Shown in pieces: positions 24,707-33,655 of a stretch of DNA of 64,000 nt. Source of the stretch: Corynebacterium sp. J010B-136 (lineage in GTDB: Bacteria; Actinomycetota; Actinomycetes; Mycobacteriales; Mycobacteriaceae); NCBI RefSeq assembly GCF_002967075.1, contig NZ_PUGE01000006.1, positions 62,001 through 126,000 on the forward strand. Reading direction: 5' to 3'. The notes beneath the pieces are model-generated. The model worked only from the letters and a program-made list of their open reading frames with translations, was not told where the DNA came from and ran no database searches. Both the position numbers and the translations under genes were made by a program. Numbering within the stretch: the stretch's first letter is position 1; the number at the start of each line of letters is the position of its first letter.

Positions 24707-27247
24707 GTGTTTGGACTTTCCAAGCTGCTACGTGCGGGTGAAGGACGTACCGTCAAGCGGCTCGACAAAATGGCTGACCAAGTCATTGCTCTTGAAGACG
24801 ATTTTGCCGCGCTTTCCGATGAAGAGCTCAAAAGCAAGACCGATGAGTTTAAAAAGCGCTTAGCCGACGGAGAAGGACTCAACGACATCCTTCTTGAGGC
24901 ATTTGCCACCGTGCGCGAAGCTGCTTGGCGCGTGATGAACCAGAAGCACTACAAGGTGCAGATCATGGGCGGCGCGGCCTTGCACTTTGGCAACGTTGCT
25001 GAGATGCGCACTGGTGAAGGTAAGACCTTGACCTCCCTGCTTCCTGCTTACCTGAATGCCTTGGAAGGCAAGGGCGTGCACGTTGTGACCGTCAATGACT
25101 ACCTTGCGCGTCGTGACGCGGAGATGATGGGCCGTGTGCACCGCTGGTTGGGCGTATCTGTTGGCGTGATCTTAAATGACATGCGTCCGCAGGAGCGCAA
25201 GGAAGCTTATGATTGCGATATCACCTACGCGACAAACAATGAGCTGGGCTTTGACTACTTGCGCGACAACATGGTTCGTAACCTCAAAGATTGCGTGCAG
25301 CGTGGACACCACTACTGCATCGTCGATGAGGTGGACTCCATCCTGATCGACGAGGCCCGTACGCCGTTGATTATTTCTGGCCCGGTTGATGGCTCGTCGC
25401 AGTTTTACGGCGTCTTTGCCACCCTGGCTCCGCGCATGCGCGCGGGCATCCACTACGAGGTTGACATTAAAAAGCGCACCATTGGTGTCTTGGAAGAAGG
25501 CGTGGAATACGTCGAAGACCAATTGGGCATCGATAACCTCTATGCGCCTGAACACTCCCAGCTGGTGAGCTACCTCAACAATGCGCTTAAAGCGAAGGAG
25601 CTGTTCACCCGCGATAAGGACTACATCGTGCGCGATGGCGAAGTCCTCATTGTTGACGGATTTACCGGCCGTATCCTGGCGGGCCGCCGCTACAACGAAG
25701 GTATGCACCAGGCTATTGAGGCCAAAGAAGGCGTCGAGATAAAAAACGAGAACCAGACGCTGGCGACCGTTACCTTGCAGAACTTCTTCCGCCTCTACGA
25801 CAAGATTGCCGGCATGACCGGTACTGCAGAAACTGAGGCTGCGGAGCTTAATTCCATCTACGGCCTGGATGTTGTTCCTATCCCAACCAACCGCCCGAAC
25901 CAGCGTGAGGATCACCCTGACCGCATTTACAAGACGCAGGAAGCCAAGTTTGCTGCCGTTGTAGATGACATTGCAGAACACGTGGAGCAGGGCCAGCCAG
26001 TTCTGGTTGGTACCACCTCGGTGGAACGCTCGGAATACTTGTCAGAGCTTTTGACTAAGCGGGGCGTGAAGCACAACGTGCTTAACGCGAAATACCACGA
26101 AGAAGAAGGCAATATCGTCGCGCGTGCGGGTCGCCCCGGCAACGTCACGGTTGCTACCAACATGGCTGGCCGTGGTACCGATATCGTGCTGGGTGGTAAC
26201 CCCGAAGTCATCTTGGACATGAAGCTGCGTGAGCGCGGGCTTGATCCTTTCGATGATGAAGAGAAGTACCAGGAAGCCTGGGACGCAGAAATCGAGGATG
26301 AACGTGAGCGTTCCAAGCGCCTTGGTGATGAAGTCCGTGAAGCCGGTGGCCTCTACGTCTTAGGCACGGAGCGCCACGAATCCCGCCGTATTGATAACCA
26401 GCTGCGCGGTCGTTCAGGCCGTCAGGGTGACCCTGGTGAGTCTCGTTTCTACTTGTCCATGCGTGATGAGCTCATGGTGCGTTTCGTCGGTCAGTCCATG
26501 GAAAACATGATGAACCGCCTGAATGTTCCAGATGATGTTCCGATTGACTCCAAGATGGTGTCCAACTCCGTTAAGGGCGCGCAGGCACAGGTTGAGAACC
26601 AGAACTTTGAGATGCGTAAGAACGTTCTCAAGTACGACGAGGTCCTCAACGAACAGCGCAAGGTTGTCTACGCAACCCGCCGTGAGATTTTGGAAGCATC
26701 CGATATCAAGGACAATATCCGTTCCATGGTCGCTGACACTGTCGCTGATTATGTCGCTGCAGCAACTGCTACGGGTTATGTCGAGGACTGGGACCTAGAC
26801 CAGCTGTGGAATGCTTTGGACGTTTTGTACGGGCCAAGTATTGACGCACAAGAGCTTGTCGATGGCTCCGAGTACGGCGCCCCAGGTGAACTTACCGCCG
26901 AGCAGCTTACCGACGCATTGGTCACTGATGCTTTGGCGCAGTACGACGACTTGGAAGAGCGTATTTCTGCCATCGGTGGCGAGAAGCAAATGCGTGATAC
27001 TGAGCGCATGATCATCTTGCCGGTCATTGATAATAAGTGGCGCGAGCACCTGTATGAGATGGACTATCTCAAAGAGGGCATCGGCCTGCGCGCGATGGCA
27101 CAGCGTGATCCTTTGGTGGAATACCAAAAGGAAGGCGGCGATATGTTCAACGCCATGAACGAAGGCATCAAGGAAGAAACCGTGCGCCAGCTGTTCATGC
27201 TGCGCAAGCAGATGACTGCCCAAGAACAGGAGCAAAAGCAGGCCTAA
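24707..27247 (+). CDS. secA: Preprotein translocase ATPase SecA1
   Basis: An 846-residue SecA. Motor motifs: [17 protein letters not shown] (Walker A, near residue 100), [17 protein letters not shown] (Walker B, near 205), GTTSVERSE near 440 and [13 protein letters not shown] near 488. Helical scaffold and wing domains follow. The protein ends in a Gln/Glu-rich tail (QEQEQKQA) without the CxCxSGKK zinc finger, as in other corynebacterial SecA1. It drives Sec-dependent export at the membrane. GTG start at 24707. An 11-bp tandem repeat spans its stop codon. Confidence 0.96.
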   Translation: MFGLSKLLRAGEGRTVKRLDKMADQVIALEDDFAALSDEELKSKTDEFKKRLADGEGLNDILLEAFATVREAAWRVMNQKHYKVQIMGGAALHFGNVAEMRTGEGKTLTSLLPAYLNALEGKGVHVVTVNDYLARRDAEMMGRVHRWLGVSVGVILNDMRPQERKEAYDCDITYATNNELGFDYLRDNMVRNLKDCVQRGHHYCIVDEVDSILIDEARTPLIISGPVDGSSQFYGVFATLAPRMRAGIHYEVDIKKRTIGVLEEGVEYVEDQLGIDNLYAPEHSQLVSYLNNALKAKELFTRDKDYIVRDGEVLIVDGFTGRILAGRRYNEGMHQAIEAKEGVEIKNENQTLATVTLQNFFRLYDKIAGMTGTAETEAAELNSIYGLDVVPIPTNRPNQREDHPDRIYKTQEAKFAAVVDDIAEHVEQGQPVLVGTTSVERSEYLSELLTKRGVKHNVLNAKYHEEEGNIVARAGRPGNVTVATNMAGRGTDIVLGGNPEVILDMKLRERGLDPFDDEEKYQEAWDAEIEDERERSKRLGDEVREAGGLYVLGTERHESRRIDNQLRGRSGRQGDPGESRFYLSMRDELMVRFVGQSMENMMNRLNVPDDVPIDSKMVSNSVKGAQAQVENQNFEMRKNVLKYDEVLNEQRKVVYATRREILEASDIKDNIRSMVADTVADYVAAATATGYVEDWDLDQLWNALDVLYGPSIDAQELVDGSEYGAPGELTAEQLTDALVTDALAQYDDLEERISAIGGEKQMRDTERMIILPVIDNKWREHLYEMDYLKEGIGLRAMAQRDPLVEYQKEGGDMFNAMNEGIKEETVRQLFMLRKQMTAQEQEQKQA

Positions 27248-27259
27248 AGCAGGCCTAAA
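27238..27259. repeat. 11-bp tandem repeat spanning the secA stop codon
   Basis: GCAGGCCTAAA occurs twice in a row, so the secA TAA is duplicated 11 bp later in another frame. The second copy contains the stop of the convergent gene at 27255. Confidence 0.85.
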
Positions 27260-27695
27260 GCAGCCGGAAGGCGCGCAGCTTGTCCTGTTGCGCAGAGAGC
27301 CTTCCGGTAAAAGCGAACTGCTTATCACCCAAGATGGCGGTACCGAAGTATTCGCCATCTTCGCGCGCGTGCAGTGATTTCATCCACATTCGCGCATTAT
27401 TGCGGCCGTGGATTCGAGACCATGAGCTCAAATGCGTGAGGATAGAGGGGTCAAAGTACCTGGGTGATAAATGCGCCAAAGGCCTTAAGCCGGAGGCGAC
27501 ATCGAGCGCGATCTTTATGAGTTTGCTGGTGAACACCTTTTGTTCAGAGTCCATGTTGCTGGACGGTGCTGAATAAATAATTGGGTCATCTGGGATAAAG
27601 CGCATCAAATGAGCGCAGCCAGGGATCGGTTGATACACGTGGTGGGACCTTTCAAATGAGGGTCCCAGGCGGTAGATTGTGGGCTTAGCAAGCAT
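27255..27695 (-). CDS. Rv3235-family (DUF6459-like) protein
   Basis: A 146-residue actinobacterial protein convergent to secA. The C-terminal half has the family pattern ALDVASGLRPLAHLSPRYFD, then a basic helix, then FGTAILGDKQFAFTGRLSAQ. Fold and function are not known; the gene's position next to secA1 is conserved, which has suggested a link to secretion, but nothing in the sequence shows it. The start at ATG 27695 is taken as the longest form; a shorter start at about residue 31 is possible. Confidence 0.68.
   Translation of the reverse strand: MLAKPTIYRLGPSFERSHHVYQPIPGCAHLMRFIPDDPIIYSAPSSNMDSEQKVFTSKLIKIALDVASGLRPLAHLSPRYFDPSILTHLSSWSRIHGRNNARMWMKSLHAREDGEYFGTAILGDKQFAFTGRLSAQQDKLRAFRLL
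27264..27307. terminator. Hairpin downstream of secA
   Basis: CCGGAAGGC (27264-27272) pairs with GCCTTCCGG (27299-27307); an inner GCGC/GCGC pair extends the stem. It lies within the 3' end of the convergent gene and could stop secA transcription. No T run follows. Confidence 0.6.
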
Positions 27696-27761
27696 TATTA
27701 CATGAGATTGCGCTAGTCTCGAGTTTAATTTCGTATAAATCTTTTTGGAGGAAGCACTTAC

Positions 27762-28172
27762 ATGCGTGGACTGATCGTTGACTATGTCGGCGTCTTAGAC
27801 GGGCCAGACGAAGACGTAAAGCGTTGGAAGACGCTGCTCTCGGCGGCTAAAGCAAATGGGGTCGACACCGCGATCTTGTCTAATGACCCAGGTGGCCCTG
27901 CTGCAGAACCTATCCGCGAGTGGGAATACAAGGGCCTAGTAGATGCGGTAATCCTCTCCGGTGAAGTGGGCGCAGAAAAGCCAGATCGCGCTGCTTTCCA
28001 GGCTGCTGCAGATGCACTCGATTTGCCATTGAGCGACTGCGTGATGGTCGATGACAACATTCTCAATGTTCGTGCTGCGGTAGAAAACGGCATGATTGGC
28101 ATGCTGTACACGGTCTTTGACCGCACCAGCGTGGAAGTCCAGGCAGTCTTCGACCTCGAGGGTGAGTTCTAA
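27762..28172 (+). CDS. HAD-superfamily hydrolase-like protein
   Basis: A compact 136-residue HAD-IA protein without a cap domain. Motif I reads LIVDYVGVLDG, where the usual DxDG is D-x-V, so the second Asp is missing; motif II is ILSNDPGG, motif III is the Lys in GAEKPDRAAF, and motif IV is CVMVDDNILNV. The altered motif I makes phosphatase activity uncertain. GGAGGAAG precedes ATG. It is followed 1 nt later by the DUF6912 gene. Confidence 0.82.
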   Translation: MRGLIVDYVGVLDGPDEDVKRWKTLLSAAKANGVDTAILSNDPGGPAAEPIREWEYKGLVDAVILSGEVGAEKPDRAAFQAAADALDLPLSDCVMVDDNILNVRAAVENGMIGMLYTVFDRTSVEVQAVFDLEGEF

Positions 28173-28173
28173 A

Positions 28174-28680
28174 GTGCGCGTCTACCTACCCGCGACTTTC
28201 AACATGCTGGTGGAACTCAATGAAAATAGTGAGTTCTTTGCGCGTTCTGGTTGGGGCTTTGCCTCCACGCAGGCACTCAATGAGTTCTACACCGAAGGTG
28301 ATGAAGAAGAGATTGCCTACTCGGCATTCCTCGAAGCTTCTATGGCTTCACTTCGTCTTTTGGCAATCGGCGATGAACCACATTTCCCACGCCGTCGCGT
28401 GGTCATCTCCGCGGATATCGATGATGCACAGATTACCCCGATGCCAGATATGGGTGACCCAGTAGTCAAGCTGGAACCTGCGCGCGTGAGCTTAGATGAC
28501 GTTGTGTGCGTACACGTTGACGTCGAAGAATCTGAGGCCGCGACGGCAAAAGCCATCGAGGTCATTGACACCGCCGATTTAGGCGATCAGGATGCTGAGC
28601 TCGCTGTCGGTGATGCCTTGGATAATTTCATGGCTTATTACGATGTCAGCGAGCTTCCATTCCTCGTCGAGCTTCTTTAG
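28174..28680 (+). CDS. DUF6912 family protein
   Basis: A 168-residue acidic protein beginning VRVYLPATFNML, the family signature. Similar genes in actinobacteria lie beside the HAD gene. No catalytic residues or membrane segments can be pointed to. GTG at 28174 lies one base past the stop of the HAD gene, so the two are probably co-translated. A 9-bp hairpin and a short tandem repeat follow. Confidence 0.72.
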   Translation: MRVYLPATFNMLVELNENSEFFARSGWGFASTQALNEFYTEGDEEEIAYSAFLEASMASLRLLAIGDEPHFPRRRVVISADIDDAQITPMPDMGDPVVKLEPARVSLDDVVCVHVDVEESEAATAKAIEVIDTADLGDQDAELAVGDALDNFMAYYDVSELPFLVELL

Positions 28681-28702
28681 TGAAGTTACTCTAATCGAGC
28701 TT

Positions 28703-28746
28703 TCTTGACGGAGCCTCTTGACGGAGCTGCTCGATAAGAGCAGCTC
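28703..28746. terminator. Hairpin and short tandem repeat between convergent genes
   Basis: TCTTGACGGAGC occurs at 28703-28714 and again at 28716-28727. The second copy runs into the stem GAGCTGCTC (28724-28732) / GAGCAGCTC (28738-28746), a 9-bp hairpin with loop GATAA that ends on the rsgA stop codon. It may terminate transcription in both directions. Confidence 0.7.
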
Positions 28747-29735
28747 TAGTACTCGTCGTTACTGCGTAAGGCAGTTAAGAGGGCCCTTACTGCGTCGCGT
28801 CTGCGCGCAGTAGAGGTGCCCTCTTCTATTGTGTCTAGGGCACATTCTGGGTCGGCTGGGGGGCCGGCGTGGCTGCAGCCACGAGGGCAGTCCTCGACGA
28901 TAGCCGCGAGGTCGGAAAATACCTCGAGGACGGTGTCTGCGTCCACGTGTGCCAGCCCGAAGGAGCGAATACCGGGGGTATCGATGATCCAGCCAGCATC
29001 ATCGGGCAAACGCAGCGCAACAGACTGGGTAGAAGTGTGACGGCCTTTGCCGACTGCTGAAACCTCGCCGGTTTCACGAAACGCATCAGGAACCAGGCGG
29101 TTAACCAGGGTGGATTTTCCAACGCCTGAATGCCCAATGAGCGCGGTGACATGCCCAGAGATAATCTGTGAAACAGCCTCAAGACCATCATCTACGCCAG
29201 CTTCGACAACGGTGACGTTCAAATCCGCGAAAGCTTCGGCAAAAGGTGCAGCATCCGCCAGATCGGTCTTGGTCAGACACAAAATGGGGTCGATATTGCC
29301 CACAAAGGCCGCAATCAGGGCGCGTTCGACAAAGCCTTCGCGCGGTGGTGGGTCTGCGACCGCGGTGACGATCAACATCTTGTCCGCGTTGGCGACTACG
29401 ATGCGCTCATAAGGGTCAGTGTCATCAGCGGTTCGTCGCAGCACAGAGGTGCGCTCTTCAAGCTTGACGATGCGCGCCAACGTATCCTTTTGCCCTGATG
29501 TATCTCCCACGACACCCACGCGGTCACCGACTTCCACCGGCGTGCGGCCCATTTCGCGCGCACGCATAGCGACCACAGTGGGGCCATTATCTAGCGCAAC
29601 GCCCCACCTGCCGCGGTCTTTGGTAATGACCATCCCAAATTTCGCGTCTTTGTGTAAAGGGCGGTCTTTGGTGCGTGGGCGTGAGCCTTTGCCGGGGCGG
29701 ACACGGACATCAGATTCGTCATACCGTCTAGCCAT
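28746..29735 (-). CDS. rsgA: Ribosome small-subunit maturation GTPase RsgA
   Basis: A 329-residue circularly permuted GTPase. An OB-fold comes first (about 35-95), then G4 [11 protein letters not shown] near residue 160, G1 [14 protein letters not shown] near 210 and G3 [12 protein letters not shown] near 258. The C-terminal zinc site is [16 protein letters not shown]. It checks late 30S assembly. I chose ATG 29735, which lies inside the end of aroA (8-bp overlap), so translation is coupled to aroA. Confidence 0.93.
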   Translation of the reverse strand: MARRYDESDVRVRPGKGSRPRTKDRPLHKDAKFGMVITKDRGRWGVALDNGPTVVAMRAREMGRTPVEVGDRVGVVGDTSGQKDTLARIVKLEERTSVLRRTADDTDPYERIVVANADKMLIVTAVADPPPREGFVERALIAAFVGNIDPILCLTKTDLADAAPFAEAFADLNVTVVEAGVDDGLEAVSQIISGHVTALIGHSGVGKSTLVNRLVPDAFRETGEVSAVGKGRHTSTQSVALRLPDDAGWIIDTPGIRSFGLAHVDADTVLEVFSDLAAIVEDCPRGCSHAGPPADPECALDTIEEGTSTARRRDAVRALLTALRSNDEY

Positions 29736-30993
29736 GAGCGTTGAGCATCTTCTCCCACATTTGTGCAAAGCCCGGCAAGGTCTTTGCGGTGGTTTCAATG
29801 TCGTCGACTTCTACGCCTTCAACGCGCAGACCAATAATTGCGCCGGCGGTAGCCATGCGGTGATCGGCATAAGACTTCCACAGCCCACCGTGTAAAGGTG
29901 CAGGGTTAATTTCCAGACCGTCTTCAAGCTCGGTGACATCGCCACCGAGGTTATTAATCTCGGTAGCCAGTGCCTTGAGGCGGTCAGTTTCGTGCCCGCG
30001 CAGGTGCGCGATGCCGGTCAGGCGCGAGGGGGTATCTGCTAAAGCTGCGAGAGCAGCGACAGTGGGGGTGAGCTCACCAATCTGTGACATATCAAGCTCG
30101 ATGCCGTTGAGCTTGCCCCCTAGATTACCAACAGCGCGGAAGTATTCCGGCGTCTGCTCAGCAGTAGCGCCCATATCCATGATGATCTGGCGGAAAGCAT
30201 CTCCTGGTTGGGTAGTGGTGGCTGGCCAGTCATTGACGGTTAAGACTCCACCGGTGACCAGCGCAGCTGCCAAAAACGGGGTGGCATTAGATAAGTCCGG
30301 CTCAATCTTCCAAGTGCCACCTTGAATAGTGCCAGGGTGAACCTTCCACCAATTCTCGCCTACTTCAACTTCCACGCCAGCTTGGCGCAGCATGGCAACG
30401 GTCATCTCGATGTGCGGCATTGAAGGCAAGGTACCTCCCTCATGACGCACGGTAATACCTTGCTCATAGCGCGGAGCCGAAAGCAGTAGCCCAGAGACGA
30501 ACTGAGAGGAGCCGGAGGCGTCAATGGTGAGCTCGCCGCCGGCCGGTACGCCAGTTGAGGTCACGGTCATCGGCAGCGTGTCAGCTGAGACTTCCACGCC
30601 GAGCTCGCGCAACGCCTGCGACATGGTTGCCATGGGGCGTACGCGGGCCTGCTCATCGCCATCGATTTCCACTGGACCGGAGGCCAATGCTGCCACAGGC
30701 GGGATAAAACGCATGACGGTACCGGCGAGCCCGCAATCAATGAAACCACCGGAAAGCTCACCGGGGGTGATGCGAATATCATCGCCTTCAGCTTCAACAC
30801 CAACGCCTAAGCTACGTAGCGCCTGCGCCATCAAATCAGTATCGCGCGAGGTGAGCGGATTATGCAGCAACGAGGGGGAGTCCGCAAGGGCGGCCAAGAT
30901 GAAGGCTCGATTGGTTATTGATTTGGACCCTGGAATCGGTTGGGTCCATTGAATAGGGCCTTGGGCCACGGGTGCAGTCCACGAATTTGTCAT
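29728..30993 (-). CDS. aroA: 3-phosphoshikimate 1-carboxyvinyltransferase (EPSP synthase)
   Basis: A 421-residue enzyme of the shikimate pathway that joins PEP and shikimate-3-phosphate. Motifs: [19 protein letters not shown] near the N-terminus, [16 protein letters not shown] near residue 90 (the PEP-binding region, usually GNAGT in enterobacteria), [12 protein letters not shown] near 160 and [13 protein letters not shown] near 385. I place the start at ATG 30993, where TATTAT on the minus strand ends 7 nt upstream (leaderless); another ATG at 31002 adds three residues. It is divergent from the SRAP gene. Confidence 0.93.
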   Translation of the reverse strand: MTNSWTAPVAQGPIQWTQPIPGSKSITNRAFILAALADSPSLLHNPLTSRDTDLMAQALRSLGVGVEAEGDDIRITPGELSGGFIDCGLAGTVMRFIPPVAALASGPVEIDGDEQARVRPMATMSQALRELGVEVSADTLPMTVTSTGVPAGGELTIDASGSSQFVSGLLLSAPRYEQGITVRHEGGTLPSMPHIEMTVAMLRQAGVEVEVGENWWKVHPGTIQGGTWKIEPDLSNATPFLAAALVTGGVLTVNDWPATTTQPGDAFRQIIMDMGATAEQTPEYFRAVGNLGGKLNGIELDMSQIGELTPTVAALAALADTPSRLTGIAHLRGHETDRLKALATEINNLGGDVTELEDGLEINPAPLHGGLWKSYADHRMATAGAIIGLRVEGVEVDDIETTAKTLPGFAQMWEKMLNAHG

Positions 30994-31011
30994 ATCAACC
31001 ATAATAGAGCC
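30994..31011. promoter_or_regulatory. Overlapping divergent -10 elements of aroA and the SRAP gene
   Basis: ATAATA at 31001-31006 reads TATTAT on the minus strand, 7 nt before aroA ATG 30993; on the plus strand CATAAT (31000-31005) ends 6 nt before the SRAP ATG. Both genes could therefore start as leaderless transcripts from one shared A/T core, and only 18 bp separate the two start codons. Confidence 0.6.
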
Positions 31012-31668
31012 ATGTGCGGACGATTTGTTTTATTCACCTCCGAGCTCCTAGACCACGTGGGAAAGCTGCCTGGAATTAAAGAAGTCCACGCCCCCGATGG
31101 GGTGCCAGGACCTAGATACAATATTGCCCCGACGATGATGGTGCCCGTCATCCGCGTCCAAGAATCCCTAGCCCAAGTAGATCCGGGGCGGTGGGGGCTT
31201 TTGCCACACTGGAAAAAGGACCTCGAGGGGCCACCACTGTTTAATGCCCGCGGCGAAACTGTCGCCTCCAAGCCCTCGTTTCGGGATGCCTACAAAGGCA
31301 CAAATGGATCTGGCAGGTGTGTGATTCCCATGAACGGTTATTACGAGTGGCATGAGAAAGTCCCGCATTATGTCACCCGCAGTGACGGGGAGCTGATGTG
31401 GGTAGCAGGGCTATGGGCAACCGGCCTAGACCGACTGTCAGCCACCATGGTGACCACCGAAGCCCTAGAACCCATGGATTGGCTGCATAACCGACTTCCA
31501 CGCTTTTTAACCGAAGAAGAGATCCGCCCGTGGCTTACAGGGGACATGGATGAGCAACTTTTGCAGCCGACGCCAAAGCAGCTGCGGGAGCTATTTGACG
31601 TACGCCCGGTGGATAAAGCAGTGGGCAATGTGAAAAATGATTATCCAGAGTTAATTGCTCAAAGTTAG
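31012..31668 (+). CDS. SRAP domain protein (YedK/HMCES family)
   Basis: A 218-residue SRAP protein. The start gives Met-Cys-Gly-Arg-Phe, so after Met removal Cys2 is the N-terminal nucleophile that crosslinks to abasic sites in single-stranded DNA. Other family residues are in YNIAPT (Asn), [17 protein letters not shown] (Glu and Arg), [11 protein letters not shown] (Glu) and HNRLPRFL (His). It protects abasic sites at forks. The 3' end overlaps the convergent ybaK gene by 18 bp. Confidence 0.92.
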   Translation: MCGRFVLFTSELLDHVGKLPGIKEVHAPDGVPGPRYNIAPTMMVPVIRVQESLAQVDPGRWGLLPHWKKDLEGPPLFNARGETVASKPSFRDAYKGTNGSGRCVIPMNGYYEWHEKVPHYVTRSDGELMWVAGLWATGLDRLSATMVTTEALEPMDWLHNRLPRFLTEEEIRPWLTGDMDEQLLQPTPKQLRELFDVRPVDKAVGNVKNDYPELIAQS

Positions 31669-32124
31669 TTGGCTAAAGGTGGCATCGCAAAGCGCTGCAA
31701 GCGAAGCGGGAGAAATCTCTAGCTCTAGCCCTCTGCGGCCCGCGGAGACATAAATCGTGTCATGGTCTTGCGCACTGGAATCAATAGCCGTAGCAAGCTT
31801 CTTTCTCTGCCCCAACGGGCTGATACCGCCGGGGACATAGCCGGTGGAGCGCTGCGCCTTCGCCGTTTCCGCCATGGCTGCTTTGGGCACGCCGAAAGCC
31901 TTCGCCGCGCGCTTGAGGTTGAGCTTTTCTGGCACCGGAATACAGCAGACGGCTAACTTGCCGGTGGATAATTCAATAACCAGGGTTTTGAAAATACGTG
32001 CGGGATCTCCACCCATGGAATGGGCTGCATCCTCGCCAAAATTGCTGGAACCGGCATCAAAAGTATGGATGGTGTGGTCGATACCGGAATCTGCCACTAC
32101 CTGTAGCGCTGGAGTTTTTGCCAT
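31651..32124 (-). CDS. ybaK: YbaK/EbsC-type aminoacyl-tRNA deacylase
   Basis: A 157-residue protein of the Cys-tRNA(Pro)/Cys-tRNA(Cys) deacylase family: the catalytic-site Lys lies in [10 protein letters not shown] near residue 46, and [17 protein letters not shown] near residue 100 carries the GxSP loop. It clears mischarged tRNA. I chose ATG 32124 because TATTCT (minus strand) ends 6 nt upstream and the family starts here. It is divergent from sigH with 18 bp between the two start codons. Confidence 0.9.
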   Translation of the reverse strand: MAKTPALQVVADSGIDHTIHTFDAGSSNFGEDAAHSMGGDPARIFKTLVIELSTGKLAVCCIPVPEKLNLKRAAKAFGVPKAAMAETAKAQRSTGYVPGGISPLGQRKKLATAIDSSAQDHDTIYVSAGRRGLELEISPASLAALCDATFSQLTLSN

Positions 32125-32142
32125 GAGGTTAGAATAGTGAAG
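32125..32142. promoter_or_regulatory. Overlapping divergent -10 elements of ybaK and sigH
   Basis: TAGAAT at 32130-32135 on the plus strand ends 7 nt before sigH ATG 32143. The complementary TATTCT, shifted by one base, ends 6 nt before ybaK ATG 32124. This is the same arrangement as at aroA/SRAP. Confidence 0.58.
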
Positions 32143-32745
32143 ATGGCTGCCAATACTACAAGGAGGACGCCAGTGGCTGATTCTTTCGAGGAACAAGCGC
32201 TCCCGCTGCTTGATCAGCTCTACGGTGGCGCCCTGCGCATGACCAGGAATCCGCAGGATGCAGAGGACCTGGTTCAGGAAACCTACCTGAAGGCTTTCAA
32301 CGCTTTCGACTCCTATAAACAGGGAACGAACCTCAAAGCCTGGTTGTACCGGATTATGACCAATACCTATATCAACTCCTACCGGAAAGCTAAGCGGCGC
32401 CCCACGGAGTCTTCTGCAGATGAGCTGACAGATTTTCAGCTTTATACCACCTCCGGCCATGACTCGACGGGCCTCGAATCAGCGGAAGTTGCGGCCTTGA
32501 AGTCCATGCCGAACCAGACGGTGTCGGAGGCCATGAATGACTTGCCGGAGGACTACCGGATGGTGGTCTACTACGCCGATGTTGTCGGTTTAGCCTACAA
32601 AGAAATCGCTGACGTAATGGAAACTCCTTTGGGAACCGTGATGAGCCGGCTTCATAGGGGAAGAAAATTACTGCGAAAGGCGTTGAAGGATGTAGCCCGT
32701 GAACAAGGAATTGGAATAGGACACCCGGATATGGAGGACAACTAA
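32143..32745 (+). CDS. sigH: ECF sigma factor SigH
   Basis: A 200-residue ECF sigma factor. Region 2 spans about residues 20-90 ([43 protein letters not shown]) and region 4 about 125-190 ([40 protein letters not shown], split). It directs the disulfide and heat stress response. Two starts are credible: ATG 32143 after a leaderless-type TAGAAT, and GTG 32173 with AAGGAGG 6 nt upstream; the second would serve transcripts that begin further upstream. Its TAA overlaps the rshA ATG. Confidence 0.94.
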   Translation: MAANTTRRTPVADSFEEQALPLLDQLYGGALRMTRNPQDAEDLVQETYLKAFNAFDSYKQGTNLKAWLYRIMTNTYINSYRKAKRRPTESSADELTDFQLYTTSGHDSTGLESAEVAALKSMPNQTVSEAMNDLPEDYRMVVYYADVVGLAYKEIADVMETPLGTVMSRLHRGRKLLRKALKDVAREQGIGIGHPDMEDN

Positions 32746-33017
32746 TGTCGAAAGAAGATCACTCGCGGTGCAGCTCCGAAGAAATAGAGCGACTGTGCTG
32801 CGAACTTCTAGATAATTGCACCTCTGAGCAAAGAGCTGAAGAGATTCGCGCTCGCATTTCGGAGTGCTCGTGTTGTTCCTCGCGCCTGGACTCGGAAGAG
32901 ACCGTTCGCCAGATTGTTAAAGGCTGCGACGAGTCAACGCATGCGCCAGAGACGCTGCGGAAAAAGATCAGTTACCAAATTCACATGTCACAAACAACGG
33001 TGCATTGGCAGGGCTAG
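32745..33017 (+). CDS. rshA: Anti-sigma factor RshA (RsrA-like)
   Basis: A 90-residue small acidic protein with seven or more Cys. It follows sigH with a one-base overlap, as anti-SigH genes do. The ZAS motif is expected as H-x3-C-x2-C; here the region reads EIRARISECSCCSSRL, so C-x2-C is present, but Arg stands where His is expected. Other cysteines (LCCELLDNC) might replace it as ligands. It would bind SigH when reduced and release it on oxidation. Confidence 0.85.
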   Translation: MSKEDHSRCSSEEIERLCCELLDNCTSEQRAEEIRARISECSCCSSRLDSEETVRQIVKGCDESTHAPETLRKKISYQIHMSQTTVHWQG

Positions 33018-33189
33018 GCCTGCTTCGCCGTAGTACCCGCGCTGGCGCTGCGTCCTAGCGTGCCTAAAGCCTAGGTGCTAAAGATATCTCGGGGGAGTGG
33101 GGCGTGTGGAAAGCTTTACATGCCTATTTCTTTTTCTCGCGCTAGCGTTTCTTTCTGCGGGTATATAAACCCACCTTGTTTCAGATCGT

Positions 33190-33223
33190 CAAAGACCCCG
33201 TCAAATTAATGACGGGGTCTTTG
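33190..33223. terminator. Bidirectional terminator between rshA and rpmX-like bL37 gene
   Basis: Perfect 14-bp arms (CAAAGACCCCGTCA and its complement) with a 6-nt loop AATTAA. It lies between convergent genes and can serve both strands. Confidence 0.88.
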
Positions 33224-33233
33224 AGGGCTTGTC

Positions 33234-33308
33234 TTATGAGTTAGGACGCTTGCCGCGGTTAGCGGACTTCTTACGGCGATCCTTACGCTTACGACCACGC
33301 TTGCTCAT
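33234..33308 (-). CDS. 50S ribosomal protein bL37
   Basis: A 24-codon gene encoding a very basic peptide, MSKRGRKRKDRRKKSANR followed by GKRPNS. It matches the actinobacterial ribosomal protein bL37, seen in mycobacterial ribosome structures. TATAAGGAG lies 6 nt before ATG 33308, an ideal ribosome binding site. It lies between the sigH-rshA terminator and whcE, and is transcribed toward the terminator at 33190-33223. It is easily missed by gene finders because of its size. Confidence 0.9.
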   Translation of the reverse strand: MSKRGRKRKDRRKKSANRGKRPNS

Positions 33309-33387
33309 CGCATACTCCTTATATTGAGGTCAAATGAACTTCTGTTTACTTTAGCGGCAAAGAACGCCGGGACATAAATTGGGGTGG

Positions 33388-33408
33388 GTATCTCTTACGC
33401 GGAGATAC
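33388..33408 (-). terminator. Hairpin overlapping the whcE stop codon
   Basis: GTATCTC (33388-33394) and GAGATAC (33402-33408) form a 7-bp stem with a 7-nt loop that contains the whcE TAA. No T run follows, so some read-through into bL37 is possible. Confidence 0.55.
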
Positions 33409-33655
33409 GGGTGCGGCCGCGGCCGCGGTTGCGGCGACGCTTGAGTGCGCGACGCTCTTCTTCAGACAGTCCGCCCCAAACACCAGCGTCCTGACCGGAT
33501 TCCAGGGCCCACTTCATGCACTGGGTTGCAACAGGGCAACGGTTGCAGACAAGCTTTGCTTTTGCGATCTGGGAAAGTGCAGGGCCGGAATTTCCTACTG
33601 GGAAGAACAGTTCTGGGTCTTCATCTCGGCATACTGCTTCGTGGCGCCAATCCAT
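33395..33655 (-). CDS. whcE: WhiB-family iron-sulfur regulator (WhiB1 class)
   Basis: An 86-residue WhiB protein: AVCRDEDPELFFPVG, then CNRCPVATQCMKWAL (C-x2-C-x5-C), GVWGGLSEEERRALKRRR and a very basic tail (NRGRGRTRISA) typical of the WhiB1 class. In C. glutamicum WhcE supports the oxidative and heat stress response with SigH. AGGAG lies 8 nt before ATG 33655. Its leader holds a GCGTTGC/GCAACGC hairpin at 33698-33717. Confidence 0.92.
   Translation of the reverse strand: MDWRHEAVCRDEDPELFFPVGNSGPALSQIAKAKLVCNRCPVATQCMKWALESGQDAGVWGGLSEEERRALKRRRNRGRGRTRISA

Noticed and set aside
25172..25981. A 269-codon open frame antisense to secA
   Set aside because: It is a mirror of a highly conserved essential gene with strong codon bias; the translation resembles no known protein.
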